Shown here piece by piece: positions 1-8,131 of a DNA stretch of 64,000 nucleotides (position 1 is the first letter of the stretch; each line of letters opens with the position of its first letter). Origin of the DNA: Anaerofilum faecale. Its GTDB lineage: Bacteria > Bacillota > Clostridia > Oscillospirales > Ruminococcaceae. The DNA lies in contig DXFV01000033.1 of the NCBI GenBank assembly GCA_019114265.1, forward strand, positions 124,001 through 188,000, read 5' to 3'. The notes beneath the pieces were generated by a model that saw nothing but the letters and a program-made list of their open reading frames with translations, did not search any database and was not told the origin of the DNA. Made by a program: the position numbers and the translations under genes.

Positions 1-197
1 GGGGCGAGGGCATTCTGCTCCGGCTGGAACAGAAGGTGGGCTTCGCCGGGCGCTACCGCGCCATGCAGCAGAGCCTGGGCGAGCTGGAAGAGCTGGCCTC
101 GGCCATCCGGCAGACCAACGCGCACTGTGCGGTGTCGGAGGACATCGACCGCAGTGCCGCACGGATGCTTGCGATCATCCGTTCACTTTCCGAGTAA
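1..197 (+). CDS. ylxM: YlxM-like SRP-associated protein, C-terminal part
   Basis: This is the end of a gene cut by the left edge of the window. The frame beginning at base 3 reads 64 codons to a TAA at 195-197. The translation is helical and charged (LRLEQKVGFAGRYRAM, then LGELEELASAI), which resembles the C-terminal tail of the UPF0122/YlxM family. YlxM is a small HTH protein encoded just before ffh in many Firmicutes and is thought to assist the signal recognition particle. The stop lies 16 bases before the ffh start, so the two are probably co-transcribed. The DNA-binding half is missing, so the call rests mostly on gene order. Confidence 0.6.
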   Translation, partial: GEGILLRLEQKVGFAGRYRAMQQSLGELEELASAIRQTNAHCAVSEDIDRSAARMLAIIRSLSE

Positions 198-213
198 CAG
201 GAGGCGGGAGCCA

Positions 214-1542
214 ATGGCATTTGAATCTCTCAGCGACAAGCTGGGCCAGGTATTCAAGAAGCTGCGCGGCAAAGGCAAGCTGAGCGAAAGCGACATCAAG
301 GCCGCCATGCGCGAGGTGCGGATGGCTCTTCTGGAGGCCGACGTCAACTATAAGGTCGCCAAGGACTTCATCGCCACCGTCACCGAGAAGGCGATGGGCC
401 ACGAGGTGATGGAAAGCCTCACGCCGGCCCAGCAGGTGATCAAGATCGTCAGCGAGGAGCTCACCGCCCTGATGGGCAGCGACGCCGCGCGCATCCACAT
501 CAAATCGAAGCCCCCCACCATCCTCATGATGTGCGGCCTGCAGGGCTCCGGTAAAACCACCCACTCGGCCAAGCTGGCCAAATACTTCATCAAGCAGGGG
601 CATCATCCGCTGCTTGTCGCCTGCGACATCTACCGCCCGGCTGCGATCGACCAGCTGAAGGTGGTGGGCGAAAAGGCGGGCGCGCCGGTCTTTGAGATGG
701 GGCAGGAAAAGCCCGAGATCATCGCCAAAAAGGCGGTGGCCTACGCCAAAGACCACGGCAACGACATCGTCATCCTCGACACCGCCGGCCGCCTGCACAT
801 CGACACCGAGCTGATGGCAGAGCTGCAGCGGGTGAAGGAAGCGGTGGAGGTGGACGAGGTGCTGCTGGTCATCGACTCGATGGCCGGCCAGGACGCCGTG
901 AACGTCGCCAAGACCTTCAACGAGGCGGTGGAGGTGGACGGCATCATCCTCACCAAGCTGGACGGCGACACCCGCGGCGGTGCGGCGCTGTCGGCCCGCC
1001 AGGTCACCGGCAAGCCCATCAAGTTCGCCGGTGTGGGCGAGAAGCTGGACGACCTCGAAGTGTTCCACCCCGACCGGATGGCCAGCCGGATCCTCGGCAT
1101 GGGCGACGTGATGAGCCTGATCGAAAAGGCCCAGCAGACCCAGGACGCCAAAAAGGCGGAGGAGACCGCCCGCCGGATGATGGAGAACAAGTTCGACATG
1201 AACGACATGCTCGACCAGTTCGCCCAGATGAAAAAGATGGGCGGCGCGGCAGGCCTTCTGTCGATGCTGCCCGGCGGCAGCCAGATCAACCCCGACGACA
1301 TCGACGAGAAGATCTTTGTGCGGATGGAAGCCATCATCCAGAGCATGACCCCCGCCGAGCGCGCAAAGCCCGCCATCATCAATCCCAAGCGCAAGCGCCG
1401 CATCGCCGCCGGCAGCGGCACCCGCGTGGAGGACGTGAACAAGCTGCTCAAGCAGTACGAGCAGATGAGCAAAATGTTCAAGCAGATCAAGAAGAACCCG
1501 CGCCGTCTGGGCGGTCTGGGGCGTCTGCTGGGCATGCGCTGA
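214..1542 (+). CDS. ffh: Signal recognition particle protein Ffh (SRP54)
   Basis: GTPase subunit of the signal recognition particle. It binds signal sequences on nascent membrane and secreted proteins and hands ribosomes to FtsY. The 442-residue product has the family architecture: an N domain, then the G domain with P-loop GLQGSGKT at residues 108-115, DTAGR at 189-193 and TKLDGDTRGG at 247-256, then a methionine-rich M domain from about residue 325 (LSMLPGG near its start). The start chosen (MAFESLSDKL) follows an AGGAGGCGGGAG ribosome site; the frame stays open upstream, but those extra codons overlap ylxM and are not family-like. It lies inside the ylxM-ffh-rpsP run typical of Firmicutes. 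Confidence 0.97.
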   Translation: MAFESLSDKLGQVFKKLRGKGKLSESDIKAAMREVRMALLEADVNYKVAKDFIATVTEKAMGHEVMESLTPAQQVIKIVSEELTALMGSDAARIHIKSKPPTILMMCGLQGSGKTTHSAKLAKYFIKQGHHPLLVACDIYRPAAIDQLKVVGEKAGAPVFEMGQEKPEIIAKKAVAYAKDHGNDIVILDTAGRLHIDTELMAELQRVKEAVEVDEVLLVIDSMAGQDAVNVAKTFNEAVEVDGIILTKLDGDTRGGAALSARQVTGKPIKFAGVGEKLDDLEVFHPDRMASRILGMGDVMSLIEKAQQTQDAKKAEETARRMMENKFDMNDMLDQFAQMKKMGGAAGLLSMLPGGSQINPDDIDEKIFVRMEAIIQSMTPAERAKPAIINPKRKRRIAAGSGTRVEDVNKLLKQYEQMSKMFKQIKKNPRRLGGLGRLLGMR

Positions 1543-1619
1543 CCCGAACACGGTATTTTCCGGCATTGCCGGTTTCAAAAATACAATCCAATCATACAAT
1601 CAACCAGGAGGTGACAGGA

Positions 1620-1862
1620 ATGGCTGTTAAAATTCGTCTGCGTCGCATGGGCGCCAAGAAAGCTCCGTTCTATCGTGTTGTGGTGGCGGACAGCCGCTTC
1701 CCCCGCGATGGCCGTTTCATCGAGGAGATCGGTTACTATGATCCCACCAAGGACCCCGTTGTCGTGAAGATCGACGGCGAGAAGGCCAAGAAGTGGATCG
1801 CCACCGGCGCGCAGCCCACCGATACCGTTCGCGCTCTGCTGAAGAAGTCCGAGATTCTGTAA
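1620..1862 (+). CDS. rpsP: 30S ribosomal protein S16
   Basis: Eighty-residue ribosomal protein of the 30S body, full family length. The start MAVKIRLRRMG with FYRVVVADSR and GYYDPT is diagnostic of S16. The ATG follows an AGGAGGTGA ribosome site. Codon choice (CGT, GTT, GCT) is that of a highly expressed gene and differs from the GCC/CGC-rich flanking genes. It sits 77 bases after ffh and 20 bases before khpA. Confidence 0.98.
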   Translation: MAVKIRLRRMGAKKAPFYRVVVADSRFPRDGRFIEEIGYYDPTKDPVVVKIDGEKAKKWIATGAQPTDTVRALLKKSEIL

Positions 1863-1882
1863 GGAATGGAGGAACCCGAGCC

Positions 1883-2116
1883 ATGGAAGAACTTCTGATC
1901 GCACTGGCCAAGGGGCTGGTGGATGACAAGGATTCCGTACGCGTGACCGTGGACGAGCCCAATGAGGACGGCGTGGTGGTCTACCATCTGTCTGTCGCAG
2001 AGGGCGACATGGGCCGCGTGATCGGCAAACAGGGCCGGATCGCCAAGGCCATCCGTGTTGTGATGCGCGCCGCCGGCGTACATCAGGGCACGAAGGTCAT
2101 GGTGGAAATCGACTGA
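1883..2116 (+). CDS. khpA: KH-domain RNA-binding protein KhpA (YlqC family)
   Basis: Small 77-residue single-KH protein. The GxxG loop is visible as IGKQGRIAKAIR near residues 50-61, flanked by the usual strands (VYHLSVAEGDMGRVIG). KhpA binds RNA, often paired with KhpB, and in other Firmicutes affects cell division and length. Its place between rpsP and rimM is the conserved one. The start is set by a GGAGGAACC ribosome site and the family N-terminus (MEELLIALAKGLVDD). A strong terminator follows directly. Confidence 0.95.
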   Translation: MEELLIALAKGLVDDKDSVRVTVDEPNEDGVVVYHLSVAEGDMGRVIGKQGRIAKAIRVVMRAAGVHQGTKVMVEID

Positions 2117-2120
2117 AAGA

Positions 2121-2147
2121 AAGAGCCCCCGCCGGGCTCTTTTTTCT
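2121..2147 (+). terminator. Intrinsic terminator after khpA
   Basis: AAGAGCCC and GGGCTCTT pair around a short CCGCC loop and run into six T residues. It lies between khpA and rimM, so rimM-trmD is either read through at reduced level or started separately. Confidence 0.85.
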
Positions 2148-2170
2148 TGGCATTCTAAAGGAGGCGCGCT

Positions 2171-2698
2171 GTGCTCAAACAATACTTGGAAATCGGCCAG
2201 ATCGTCACCACTCACGGCGTGATGGGCGAGGTGAAGATCTACCCCTGGTGTGACAGCCCCGAGGTGCTGTGCGCCCTGCCGCGGCTGTACCTCTCCGAAG
2301 GCGGCCGCGCCGTGCGGGTGGAGTCCGCCCGCGTACACAAAAACATGTGCCTTGTCCAGCTGGAGGGCGTGCAGGGAATGGACGCCGGCCGCGCGCTGGT
2401 GGGCAAAACGGTGTGGGCGGCCCGTGCCGACCTGAACCTGGAGCCGGGCCGCTGGTTCGTGCAGGACATCCTCGGCTGCACGGTGCAGGACGCCGACACC
2501 GGCGAGGTGTACGGCAGGGTGACCGACGTCTCCCACCCCGGTGCAAACGACGTCTATACGGTGAAAAACGACGCGGGAGAGGAATTTTTGTTCCCGGCCG
2601 TGCCGGCGTTTCTGCACAAGCTGGACCCCGAAGCCGGGCTGGTGCTGGTGCGCCCGATCCCGGGCATCTTCACGCCGCAAAGGAATGGTGACGAATGA
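2171..2698 (+). CDS. rimM: Ribosome maturation factor RimM
   Basis: Assembly factor for the 30S head that binds ribosomal protein S19. The 175-residue product begins LKQYLEIGQIVTTHGVMGEVK, the RimM N-terminal barrel signature, and contains a PRC-barrel second half (VQDILGCTVQDADTGEVYGRVTD). The start is GTG at 2171, supported by GGAGGCGCG upstream. The gene ends in the ATGA overlap with trmD, so the two are translationally coupled. Confidence 0.96.
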   Translation: MLKQYLEIGQIVTTHGVMGEVKIYPWCDSPEVLCALPRLYLSEGGRAVRVESARVHKNMCLVQLEGVQGMDAGRALVGKTVWAARADLNLEPGRWFVQDILGCTVQDADTGEVYGRVTDVSHPGANDVYTVKNDAGEEFLFPAVPAFLHKLDPEAGLVLVRPIPGIFTPQRNGDE

Positions 2699-3420
2699 GG
2701 ATCGACATTGCAACCCTGTTCCCCGATCTGTGCGACGCCGTGATGAGCGAGAGCATCATCGGCCGTGCCCGCAGGAAGGAGTGCTTCGAGCTGCACTGCC
2801 ACCAGATCCGGGATTACACGCTCAACAAACAGCGCCAGGTGGACGACTACCCCTACGGCGGCGGCCCGGGCATGGTGATGAACGCCCAGCCCATCCACGA
2901 CTGCTGCCTGGAGATCATCCGCCAGAACGAGGCGCAGGGATTGCCGCGCCCGCACATCGTCTTTATGACGGCGGCCGGCCAGCCCTACACCGAGGAGAAA
3001 GCCCGCCAGCTGGCGCAGCTACCCAATCTGCTCTTGGTGTGCGGACACTATGAGGGGATGGACGAGCGCGTGATCGAGGAGCTGGCCGACGAGGAGATCA
3101 GCATCGGTGATTATGTGCTCACCGGCGGCGAGCTGGCCGCGCTGGTGGTGGCCGACAGCGTGCTGCGGCTGCAGCCGGGCGTCTTGTCCGCGCCGGAAGG
3201 GTACCAGGAGGAAAGTTACTGGAACGGTCTGCTGGAATATCCCCAGTACACCCGCCCCGAGGTATGGCAGGGGCGCGCGGTGCCGCCGGTGCTTTTGTCG
3301 GGCCATCACGCCAACATCGAGGCATGGCGTGCGCAGCAGGCCCGCGAACGCACCCGCCAGCGCCGCCCGGACCTGTGGGAAAAATACTGCAAAGACCGCG
3401 GCGAGACGGAAACGGAATGA
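2695..3420 (+). CDS. trmD: tRNA (guanine37-N1)-methyltransferase TrmD
   Basis: SPOUT-class methyltransferase making m1G37 in tRNAs, which prevents +1 frameshifting. The 241-residue product shows the trefoil-knot motifs YGGGPGMVM, LVCGHYEGMDERV and IGDYVLTGGELAALVV. It overlaps rimM by four bases (ATGA). In most Firmicutes rplS follows trmD; here it does not, and HPr comes next after a 264-base gap. Confidence 0.97.
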   Translation: MRIDIATLFPDLCDAVMSESIIGRARRKECFELHCHQIRDYTLNKQRQVDDYPYGGGPGMVMNAQPIHDCCLEIIRQNEAQGLPRPHIVFMTAAGQPYTEEKARQLAQLPNLLLVCGHYEGMDERVIEELADEEISIGDYVLTGGELAALVVADSVLRLQPGVLSAPEGYQEESYWNGLLEYPQYTRPEVWQGRAVPPVLLSGHHANIEAWRAQQARERTRQRRPDLWEKYCKDRGETETE

Positions 3421-3609
3421 CGGCACACTGTATAAAAAGTGCCGCAATATCCCACCATATACCATACAAAATCGAAGGATTTTGGCATGCTGGTATACTT
3501 TTATGACAATTTGAGAAAAACAATTGGCAAAAACGCCAAAGTGTTCTCTTTGCCTTCGCCCTGCTTTCTGCACAATGCACGAAAATATGAAAAATATATG
3601 TACGAGTGG

Positions 3610-3638
3610 TTGACGGAAAAAGCAGGATAGTATAAAAT
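3610..3638 (+). promoter_or_regulatory. Sigma-A-type promoter for HPr
   Basis: TTGACG at 3610-3615 and TAAAAT at 3633-3638, 17 bases apart, in an AT-rich stretch 47 bases before the HPr start. TATAAA at 3631 is an alternative -10. Confidence 0.6.
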
Positions 3639-3684
3639 GTAACCAAAGCCCAATACTACAGATAGGAAACAGGAGTGTTCAGCT

Positions 3685-3948
3685 ATGTTTGTAAAAGAAG
3701 TTACTGTTGAGAATCAGGTCGGCCTGCATGCCCGTCCCGCTACCTTCTTCATTCAGAAGGCGAACGAGTTCAAATCTTCTATCTGGGTTGAAAAAGAAGA
3801 GCGCCGTGTGAATGCCAAGAGCCTGCTGGGCGTGCTGAGCCTGGGTATCGTTGGCGGCACCACCATCCGCATCATTGCCGACGGTGCCGACGAGCAGGCC
3901 GCTGTGGAAGGCCTGATCAAGCTGGTCAATTCCGGCTTCACCGAGTAA
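3685..3948 (+). CDS. ptsH: Phosphocarrier protein HPr
   Basis: Central phosphocarrier of the PEP:sugar phosphotransferase system, 87 residues. GLHARPA places the phosphoacceptor at His15, and AKSLLGVLSL places the regulatory serine exactly at Ser46, so it should be both PEP/enzyme I phosphorylated and HPr-kinase regulated. No enzyme I gene is adjacent; the gene is monocistronic between its own promoter and a strong terminator. A Crh-like regulatory copy is unlikely because His15 is kept. Confidence 0.95.
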   Translation: MFVKEVTVENQVGLHARPATFFIQKANEFKSSIWVEKEERRVNAKSLLGVLSLGIVGGTTIRIIADGADEQAAVEGLIKLVNSGFTE

Positions 3949-3962
3949 ACACTGCTGTGTTG

Positions 3963-3993
3963 GCCGCCCGGTTTTCGGGCGGCTTTTCTTTTT
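3963..3993 (+). terminator. Intrinsic terminator after HPr
   Basis: GCCGCCCG and CGGGCGGC form an eight-pair stem with a GTTTT loop, followed by TTTTCTTTTT. Confidence 0.92.
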
Positions 3994-4023
3994 GCCACAA
4001 CCTCTCCGAAAGGACGGTCCCGC

Positions 4024-5859
4024 ATGACCAAGCAAGAGCTGTATCAAAAAGCCTGTGCACTGCCGCTGCTGCCGGGCGTGTATATCATCCGCGACAGGGA
4101 AGGCACCATCATTTACATCGGAAAGGCCAAGCGCCTGCGCACCCGTGTGTCGCAGTATTTCCGCGAGGGCGTCCCCCACGACGCGAAGGTCACCCAGATG
4201 ATCCGCCACGCCTTTGAGTTCGACGTGATCGTCACCACCAGCGAGTTCGAGGCGCTGGTGCTGGAGGCCAGCCAGATCAAGGCGCACAATCCCAAATACA
4301 ACATCCTGCTGAAGGACGACAAGGGATACAGCTATGTCCGCGTCAGTCCGGCGCCCTGGCGGCGGATCACCGCGGTGCTGCAGAAGGAGGAGGACGGCGC
4401 CGACTACATCGGGCCCTTCACCTCCAGCTTTGCGGTGCGCGAGATGGTGGAGACCGCCTGCACCGCCTTCCGCCTGCCCACCTGCGGGCGGCAGTTCCCC
4501 CGCGATATCAAGAAGGGCCGCCCCTGCCTGAACCTCCACATCGGCCGCTGTATGGGGGTGTGTACCGGCCGCATACAGCTGGAGGACTACGAGGAGAGCG
4601 TCACCGAAGCGCTGCGGCTCATCCGCTATGGGAAGGGCGACATCATCAAGACGCTGGAGACACGGATGGAACAGGCGGCCGAGCGGCTGGATTTTGAAAA
4701 GGCCGCCCTGCTGCGCGACCAGATCGCCGCCATCCGCCGCATCGCACCGGGCCAGCGGGTGGTCACCGACGACGACAAGGAACAGGACGTCATTGCCTTT
4801 GCCGGGGCAGCCGGGGCGGTGTGCGCCGCCATTCTGCGGTTCCGGCAGGGGAAGCTGCAGGATAAAAAGGAGTTCGTCTTTAAAGACAGCACCGACATCG
4901 ACACCCTGCGGGAGGAATTTTTGCCCCGGTACTATCTGTCGGGCGGGGAGACGCCGCCGCGGGTGGTGGCGGTGGATGCCCCTCTGCCCGACCAGGAGCT
5001 GCTGGCCCAGGCCCTTTCGCAGGAGCGGGGCGGCAAGGTGCGCATCTACACGCCCGAGCGCGGCGACAACGCGCGGCTGGTGCAGATGGCGTATGTGAAT
5101 GCGGTGGAGCGTCTGGCACGGGAAGCCGGGCGCGCGGGCATCGACCGGGCCGGCCGCCTGCTGGACGAAACAGCGCATCTCCTGGGCCTTTCCCAGCCGC
5201 CGCACATCATCGAGAGTTACGACATCTCCAACTGGGGCGACGGCACCAGCGTGGCCGGCATGATCGTGTATGAGGACGGCAAGCCGAAGAGGAGCGGCTA
5301 CCGCACCTTCCGCATCCGCAGCGTGCTGGGCACCGACGACTACGCCAGCATGGCCGAGACCCTTTCCCGCCGCGCCGCCGAGTACGCCGCCGGGGCGTCC
5401 GGCCAGTTCGGCCAGAAACCCGACCTCATCCTGCTGGACGGCGGACGGGGACAGGTCAGCGCGGTGCGCGGTGCGCTGGCGGGCACGCCGCTGGCCGATG
5501 TGCCGCTGTTCGGCATGGTGAAGGACGACCACCACCGCACCCGCGCCATCGTCACCGCCGACGGACAGGAGATCGCCCTGTCGATGCACAGGGGCGTTTT
5601 CACCTTCATCACCGGCATTCAGGATGAGGTGCACCGGTTTTCCATCCAGTACCAGCGCCGGAACCAGAAAAAGAAAGCCTATTCCTCCACCCTCACCGCC
5701 ATTCCCGGCGTGGGGCCTGCCACCGCGAAGGCGCTGCTGGCGGCGTTCGGTTCGGTGGGGGCGGTGCGCACGGCCACGCTCGAGCAGCTCGCCGCCGCAA
5801 AAGGGGTGAACAGCCGGGCGGCGCGCGCCGTCTGGGAAGCCTTTCACGGCGGGGAATAA
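4024..5859 (+). CDS. uvrC: Excinuclease ABC subunit C
   Basis: Dual-incision nuclease of UvrABC nucleotide excision repair. The 611-residue product has a GIY-YIG domain at its N-terminus (PGVYIIRD then IIYIGKAKRLRTRV, residues 17-42), a UVR motif for UvrB contact near residues 202-236 (MEQAAERLDFEKAALLRDQI), the RNase-H-like C-terminal nuclease (ESYDISNWGDG, LILLDGGRGQ) and a terminal helix-hairpin-helix pair (TAIPGVGPATAKALL). Length and order are standard. The start follows CCGAAAGGACGGTCCCGC; the HPr terminator separates it from the upstream gene. Confidence 0.97.
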   Translation: MTKQELYQKACALPLLPGVYIIRDREGTIIYIGKAKRLRTRVSQYFREGVPHDAKVTQMIRHAFEFDVIVTTSEFEALVLEASQIKAHNPKYNILLKDDKGYSYVRVSPAPWRRITAVLQKEEDGADYIGPFTSSFAVREMVETACTAFRLPTCGRQFPRDIKKGRPCLNLHIGRCMGVCTGRIQLEDYEESVTEALRLIRYGKGDIIKTLETRMEQAAERLDFEKAALLRDQIAAIRRIAPGQRVVTDDDKEQDVIAFAGAAGAVCAAILRFRQGKLQDKKEFVFKDSTDIDTLREEFLPRYYLSGGETPPRVVAVDAPLPDQELLAQALSQERGGKVRIYTPERGDNARLVQMAYVNAVERLAREAGRAGIDRAGRLLDETAHLLGLSQPPHIIESYDISNWGDGTSVAGMIVYEDGKPKRSGYRTFRIRSVLGTDDYASMAETLSRRAAEYAAGASGQFGQKPDLILLDGGRGQVSAVRGALAGTPLADVPLFGMVKDDHHRTRAIVTADGQEIALSMHRGVFTFITGIQDEVHRFSIQYQRRNQKKKAYSSTLTAIPGVGPATAKALLAAFGSVGAVRTATLEQLAAAKGVNSRAARAVWEAFHGGE

Positions 5860-5978
5860 ACCGGGGCGGCTGGGAATATTTGTGCAGGGTGCTATAAAAA
5901 CAGCGAGAAAACCATGCATATACAACAAAAACCGAAGCGCACTTTCCCGCTAAAGGTGTGGTTTCGGGTCGAAAAGCC

Positions 5979-6007
5979 TTGACAAAGCACGGCAAAGCAC
6001 ACATAAT
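5979..6007 (+). promoter_or_regulatory. Sigma-A-type promoter for rsmD-coaD operon
   Basis: Consensus TTGACA at 5979-5984 and CATAAT at 6002-6007 with a 17-base spacer, 46 bases before rsmD. Confidence 0.65.
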
Positions 6008-6053
6008 AAAGCAATAGCCCGCCCACGCACCGCAATGTAAGGAGGAGATACCC

Positions 6054-6611
6054 ATGCGCGTGATCGCAGGACAGGCACGCGGCACCAAGCTGACCGCCCT
6101 GCCTGGCGAAGAGATAACCCGCCCCACCATCGACCGAGTCAAAGAGGCCATGTTCAGTGCCGTCCAGTTCCAGATCCCCGGCGCGCGCGTGCTGGATCTG
6201 TTTGCAGGCAGCGGCCAGCTGGGCATCGAGGCCCTTTCCCGCGGGGCACAGCGCTGTATCTTCTGCGACCAGAATCCCCAGGCCGTGGAGGTCATCAAGT
6301 CCAACTGCAAGGCCGCCGGCGTGTTCCGTCAGAGCCTGGTGGTGCAGATGGAGGCGCGCGCGCTGCTGGCCGGGACGAAGGAGCGGTTCGACCTCGCCCT
6401 GCTCGACCCGCCCTATCGCCGCGGAACCCTGGCCGACATCCTGCCCCTGGTGGCGGAGGTGATGGCGCCGAACGGCACCGTGCTGTGCGAGAGCGAACCC
6501 CAGGCGGTTTTGCCCGAGCAGGCCGGGACGCTGGTGCTGAAAAAACAGTACCGCTACGGGACCGTGCTGGTCTCGCGGTATCAGAACGAGAGCGGGGAGG
6601 AGAGCGAATGA
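6054..6611 (+). CDS. rsmD: 16S rRNA (guanine966-N2)-methyltransferase RsmD
   Basis: Methylates G966 of 16S rRNA in the assembling 30S subunit. The 185-residue product begins MRVIAGQARGTKL as the family does, carries the SAM-binding VLDLFAGSGQLGIEALSRGA and the catalytic LLDPPYRRG. A strong GGAGGAG ribosome site precedes the ATG. The stop overlaps the coaD start by four bases; rsmD-coaD is a conserved pair in Clostridia. Confidence 0.95.
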   Translation: MRVIAGQARGTKLTALPGEEITRPTIDRVKEAMFSAVQFQIPGARVLDLFAGSGQLGIEALSRGAQRCIFCDQNPQAVEVIKSNCKAAGVFRQSLVVQMEARALLAGTKERFDLALLDPPYRRGTLADILPLVAEVMAPNGTVLCESEPQAVLPEQAGTLVLKKQYRYGTVLVSRYQNESGEESE

Positions 6612-7105
6612 GGATCGCAGTGTGTCCCGGCAGCTTCGACCCGGTGACGATGGGCCATCTGGACATCATCCGCCGTGCGTCCAGCCTGTTCGACAAGGTG
6701 ATCGTGGCGGTCACCGTCAACCCGAACAAGACCCCCACATTTCCCGCCGAACAGCGGGTGGAGTTCGTGCAGCGCAGCGTGCGCGACCTGCCCAATGTGG
6801 AGGCCTGCTGCTGCGAGGGCCTGATCGCGGAGTTTGCCCGGGAAAAGGGCGCCAGCGTGCTGGTAAAGGGCCTGCGCGCGGTGACCGATTTTGAATACGA
6901 ATTTCAGATGGCGCTGATCAACAAAAAGCTCAACCCCGAGTTGGAGACCATGTTCATGACCACCAACAGCGCCTATATGTATCTGTCCTCGTCGGCGGTG
7001 CGCCAGGTGGCGGGCTTCGGCGGGGATGTGGCGGACTTTGTTCCGGCCGAGATCCTGCCGGATGTGATGGAGCGCTTTGCGCATGAAAGGAGCGATGTTG
7101 TATGA
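6608..7105 (+). CDS. coaD: Phosphopantetheine adenylyltransferase
   Basis: Penultimate step of coenzyme A synthesis, joining ATP and 4'-phosphopantetheine to dephospho-CoA. The 165-residue product starts MRIAVCPGSFDPVTMGHLDI, with the TxGH nucleotidyltransferase signature, and has VLVKGLRAVTDFEYE and the C-terminal YLSSSAVRQVA motif. The ATG is the one overlapping the rsmD stop. It overlaps the next gene by four bases too, so three genes are coupled. Confidence 0.97.
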   Translation: MRIAVCPGSFDPVTMGHLDIIRRASSLFDKVIVAVTVNPNKTPTFPAEQRVEFVQRSVRDLPNVEACCCEGLIAEFAREKGASVLVKGLRAVTDFEYEFQMALINKKLNPELETMFMTTNSAYMYLSSSAVRQVAGFGGDVADFVPAEILPDVMERFAHERSDVV

Positions 7106-7554
7106 ATATCAATCAGCTGCTGGATGTGATCGACGAGGCTTTGGAGGACGGCCGTCCCATGCCCTTCACCGACAACCGCCGCCTGGTGGATGTGGATGTG
7201 GTGCAGGATGCGCTGGACAGCATCCGCCAGAATCTGCCGGAGGAGATCCGCCAGGCCAAAGAGATCGTGAACGACCGCAACAACATTCTGGGGCAGGCGC
7301 GGCGTGAGGCCGAGGCGATCGTGCGCGAGGCCAGAGAGCGCGCCGCCGCGCTCACCAGCGAGCAGCAGATCACCAAAGCCGCCCAGGCGAAGGCGGTGGA
7401 GATCCTGTCCAACGCCCAGAACGAGGCGCGCCAGATGCGCAGCGGCGTCATCGAATACTGCGACAACAAGCTGAAGGCGCTGGAGGAGAACATTGCCCAC
7501 ACCACCGCCGATGTCAAAACCCTGCGCGCAAATCTGCGCCAGAAAAATTCCTGA
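7102..7554 (+). CDS. Coiled-coil protein of the rsmD-coaD operon
   Basis: A 150-residue soluble protein without recognised catalytic motifs. After a short N-terminal segment (MNINQLLDVIDEALEDG) residues 40-115 form a long alanine/glutamate/arginine-rich coiled coil (ARREAEAIVREARERAAA) resembling the ATP synthase b-subunit stalk or DivIVA-like proteins. Homologues with this look sit next to coaD in many Clostridia and are usually annotated as hypothetical or ATPase. It has no membrane segment, so it is not a true AtpF. The ATGA overlap with coaD and the terminator after it mark the end of the operon. Function unknown. Confidence 0.8.
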   Translation: MNINQLLDVIDEALEDGRPMPFTDNRRLVDVDVVQDALDSIRQNLPEEIRQAKEIVNDRNNILGQARREAEAIVREARERAAALTSEQQITKAAQAKAVEILSNAQNEARQMRSGVIEYCDNKLKALEENIAHTTADVKTLRANLRQKNS

Positions 7555-7567
7555 ACGCAAACCGACA

Positions 7568-7595
7568 AAAAACTGGCTTTTTGCCAGTTTTTTCT
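7568..7595 (+). terminator. Intrinsic terminator after the coaD operon
   Basis: AAAAACTGGC and GCCAGTTTTT pair across a TTTTT loop and continue into TTTCTTTT. Confidence 0.92.
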
Positions 7596-7624
7596 TTTGA
7601 TAGAATAAAACCGCCCTCAAAGTA

Positions 7625-7653
7625 TTGCAAACCACCGCCGCATCTGTTATATT
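7625..7653 (+). promoter_or_regulatory. Promoter of the AT-hook/HTH gene
   Basis: TTGCAA at 7625-7630 and TATATT at 7648-7653 with a 17-base spacer, 36 bases before the ATG at 7689. Confidence 0.6.
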
Positions 7654-7688
7654 ACAATAGACGAAAATATGGAAAGGATGAAGCTTTC

Positions 7689-7970
7689 ATGCAGGAAGCG
7701 GCACTGCTGGAGCAACTGTGTACGATTATAGAGGACGAAGAAAAGGCGCTGCAGGTGATGAAGCTGGTCTGTGAACGCGAGCGCCAGATTGTGCGGAATT
7801 TCACCACGCCGCCCCGGCGCGGCCGTCCGCGCAAACCGCTCCCGCCGGAGTTTGAGGAGGTCTACAAAGCCTATCGCGCCCATCGGATCACGCGCCTGCA
7901 GGCGCAGGAACGGCTGGGCATCAGTGCCGATCAGTTCTACCGCATGATCCGCAAATACGAACAGAAATAA
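7689..7970 (+). CDS. Small AT-hook and HTH DNA-binding protein
   Basis: A 93-residue basic protein, not matched to a named family. Residues 1-35 are helical and acidic (LLEQLCTIIEDEEKALQVM). Residues 40-50 read PPRRGRPRKPLPP, which contains the RGRP core of an AT-hook. Residues 62-90 (YRAHRITRLQAQERLGISADQFYRMIRKY, cited here only by position and end motifs) look like a resolvase-type helix-turn-helix. It could be a nucleoid or local regulator; no recombinase catalytic domain is present. The ATG is set by AAAGGATG eight bases upstream. It has its own promoter and terminator, immediately before the dcw cluster. Confidence 0.75.
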   Translation: MQEAALLEQLCTIIEDEEKALQVMKLVCERERQIVRNFTTPPRRGRPRKPLPPEFEEVYKAYRAHRITRLQAQERLGISADQFYRMIRKYEQK

Positions 7971-8004
7971 CCGGGCTCCTTGCAGGCAGCAGGTCTTTTG
8001 CCGT

Positions 8005-8038
8005 GGCTCTGCCAGAATTTGGCGGGGCCGATTTTTTT
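8005..8038 (+). terminator. Intrinsic terminator before the dcw cluster
   Basis: GGCTCTGCCA pairs with TGGCGGGGCC (two G-T pairs) across GAATT, followed by seven T residues. It isolates the AT-hook gene from mraZ. Confidence 0.85.
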
Positions 8039-8091
8039 ACCCTCTTTTCGATTCGGATGCAATCTTCGACAAATTTCACGATGTATCTCTC

Positions 8092-8119
8092 TTGAAATTA
8101 TGAAAACATCGGGTATAAT
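8092..8119 (+). promoter_or_regulatory. dcw cluster promoter (Pmra)
   Basis: TTGAAA at 8092-8097 and a perfect TATAAT at 8114-8119 with a 16-base spacer. Transcription should begin near 8126, just before the MraZ boxes. Confidence 0.75.
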
Positions 8120-8131
8120 AATGATATAACG

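Noticed and set aside
3421..3609. Riboswitch upstream of HPr
   Set aside because: Only short hairpins (CGGCAC/GTGCCG; TTGGC/GCCAA) before the promoter; they precede the predicted transcription start.
3679..5928. 749-codon minus-strand frame over HPr and uvrC
   Set aside because: Antisense shadow of uvrC; crosses the HPr terminator and has no recognisable domain.
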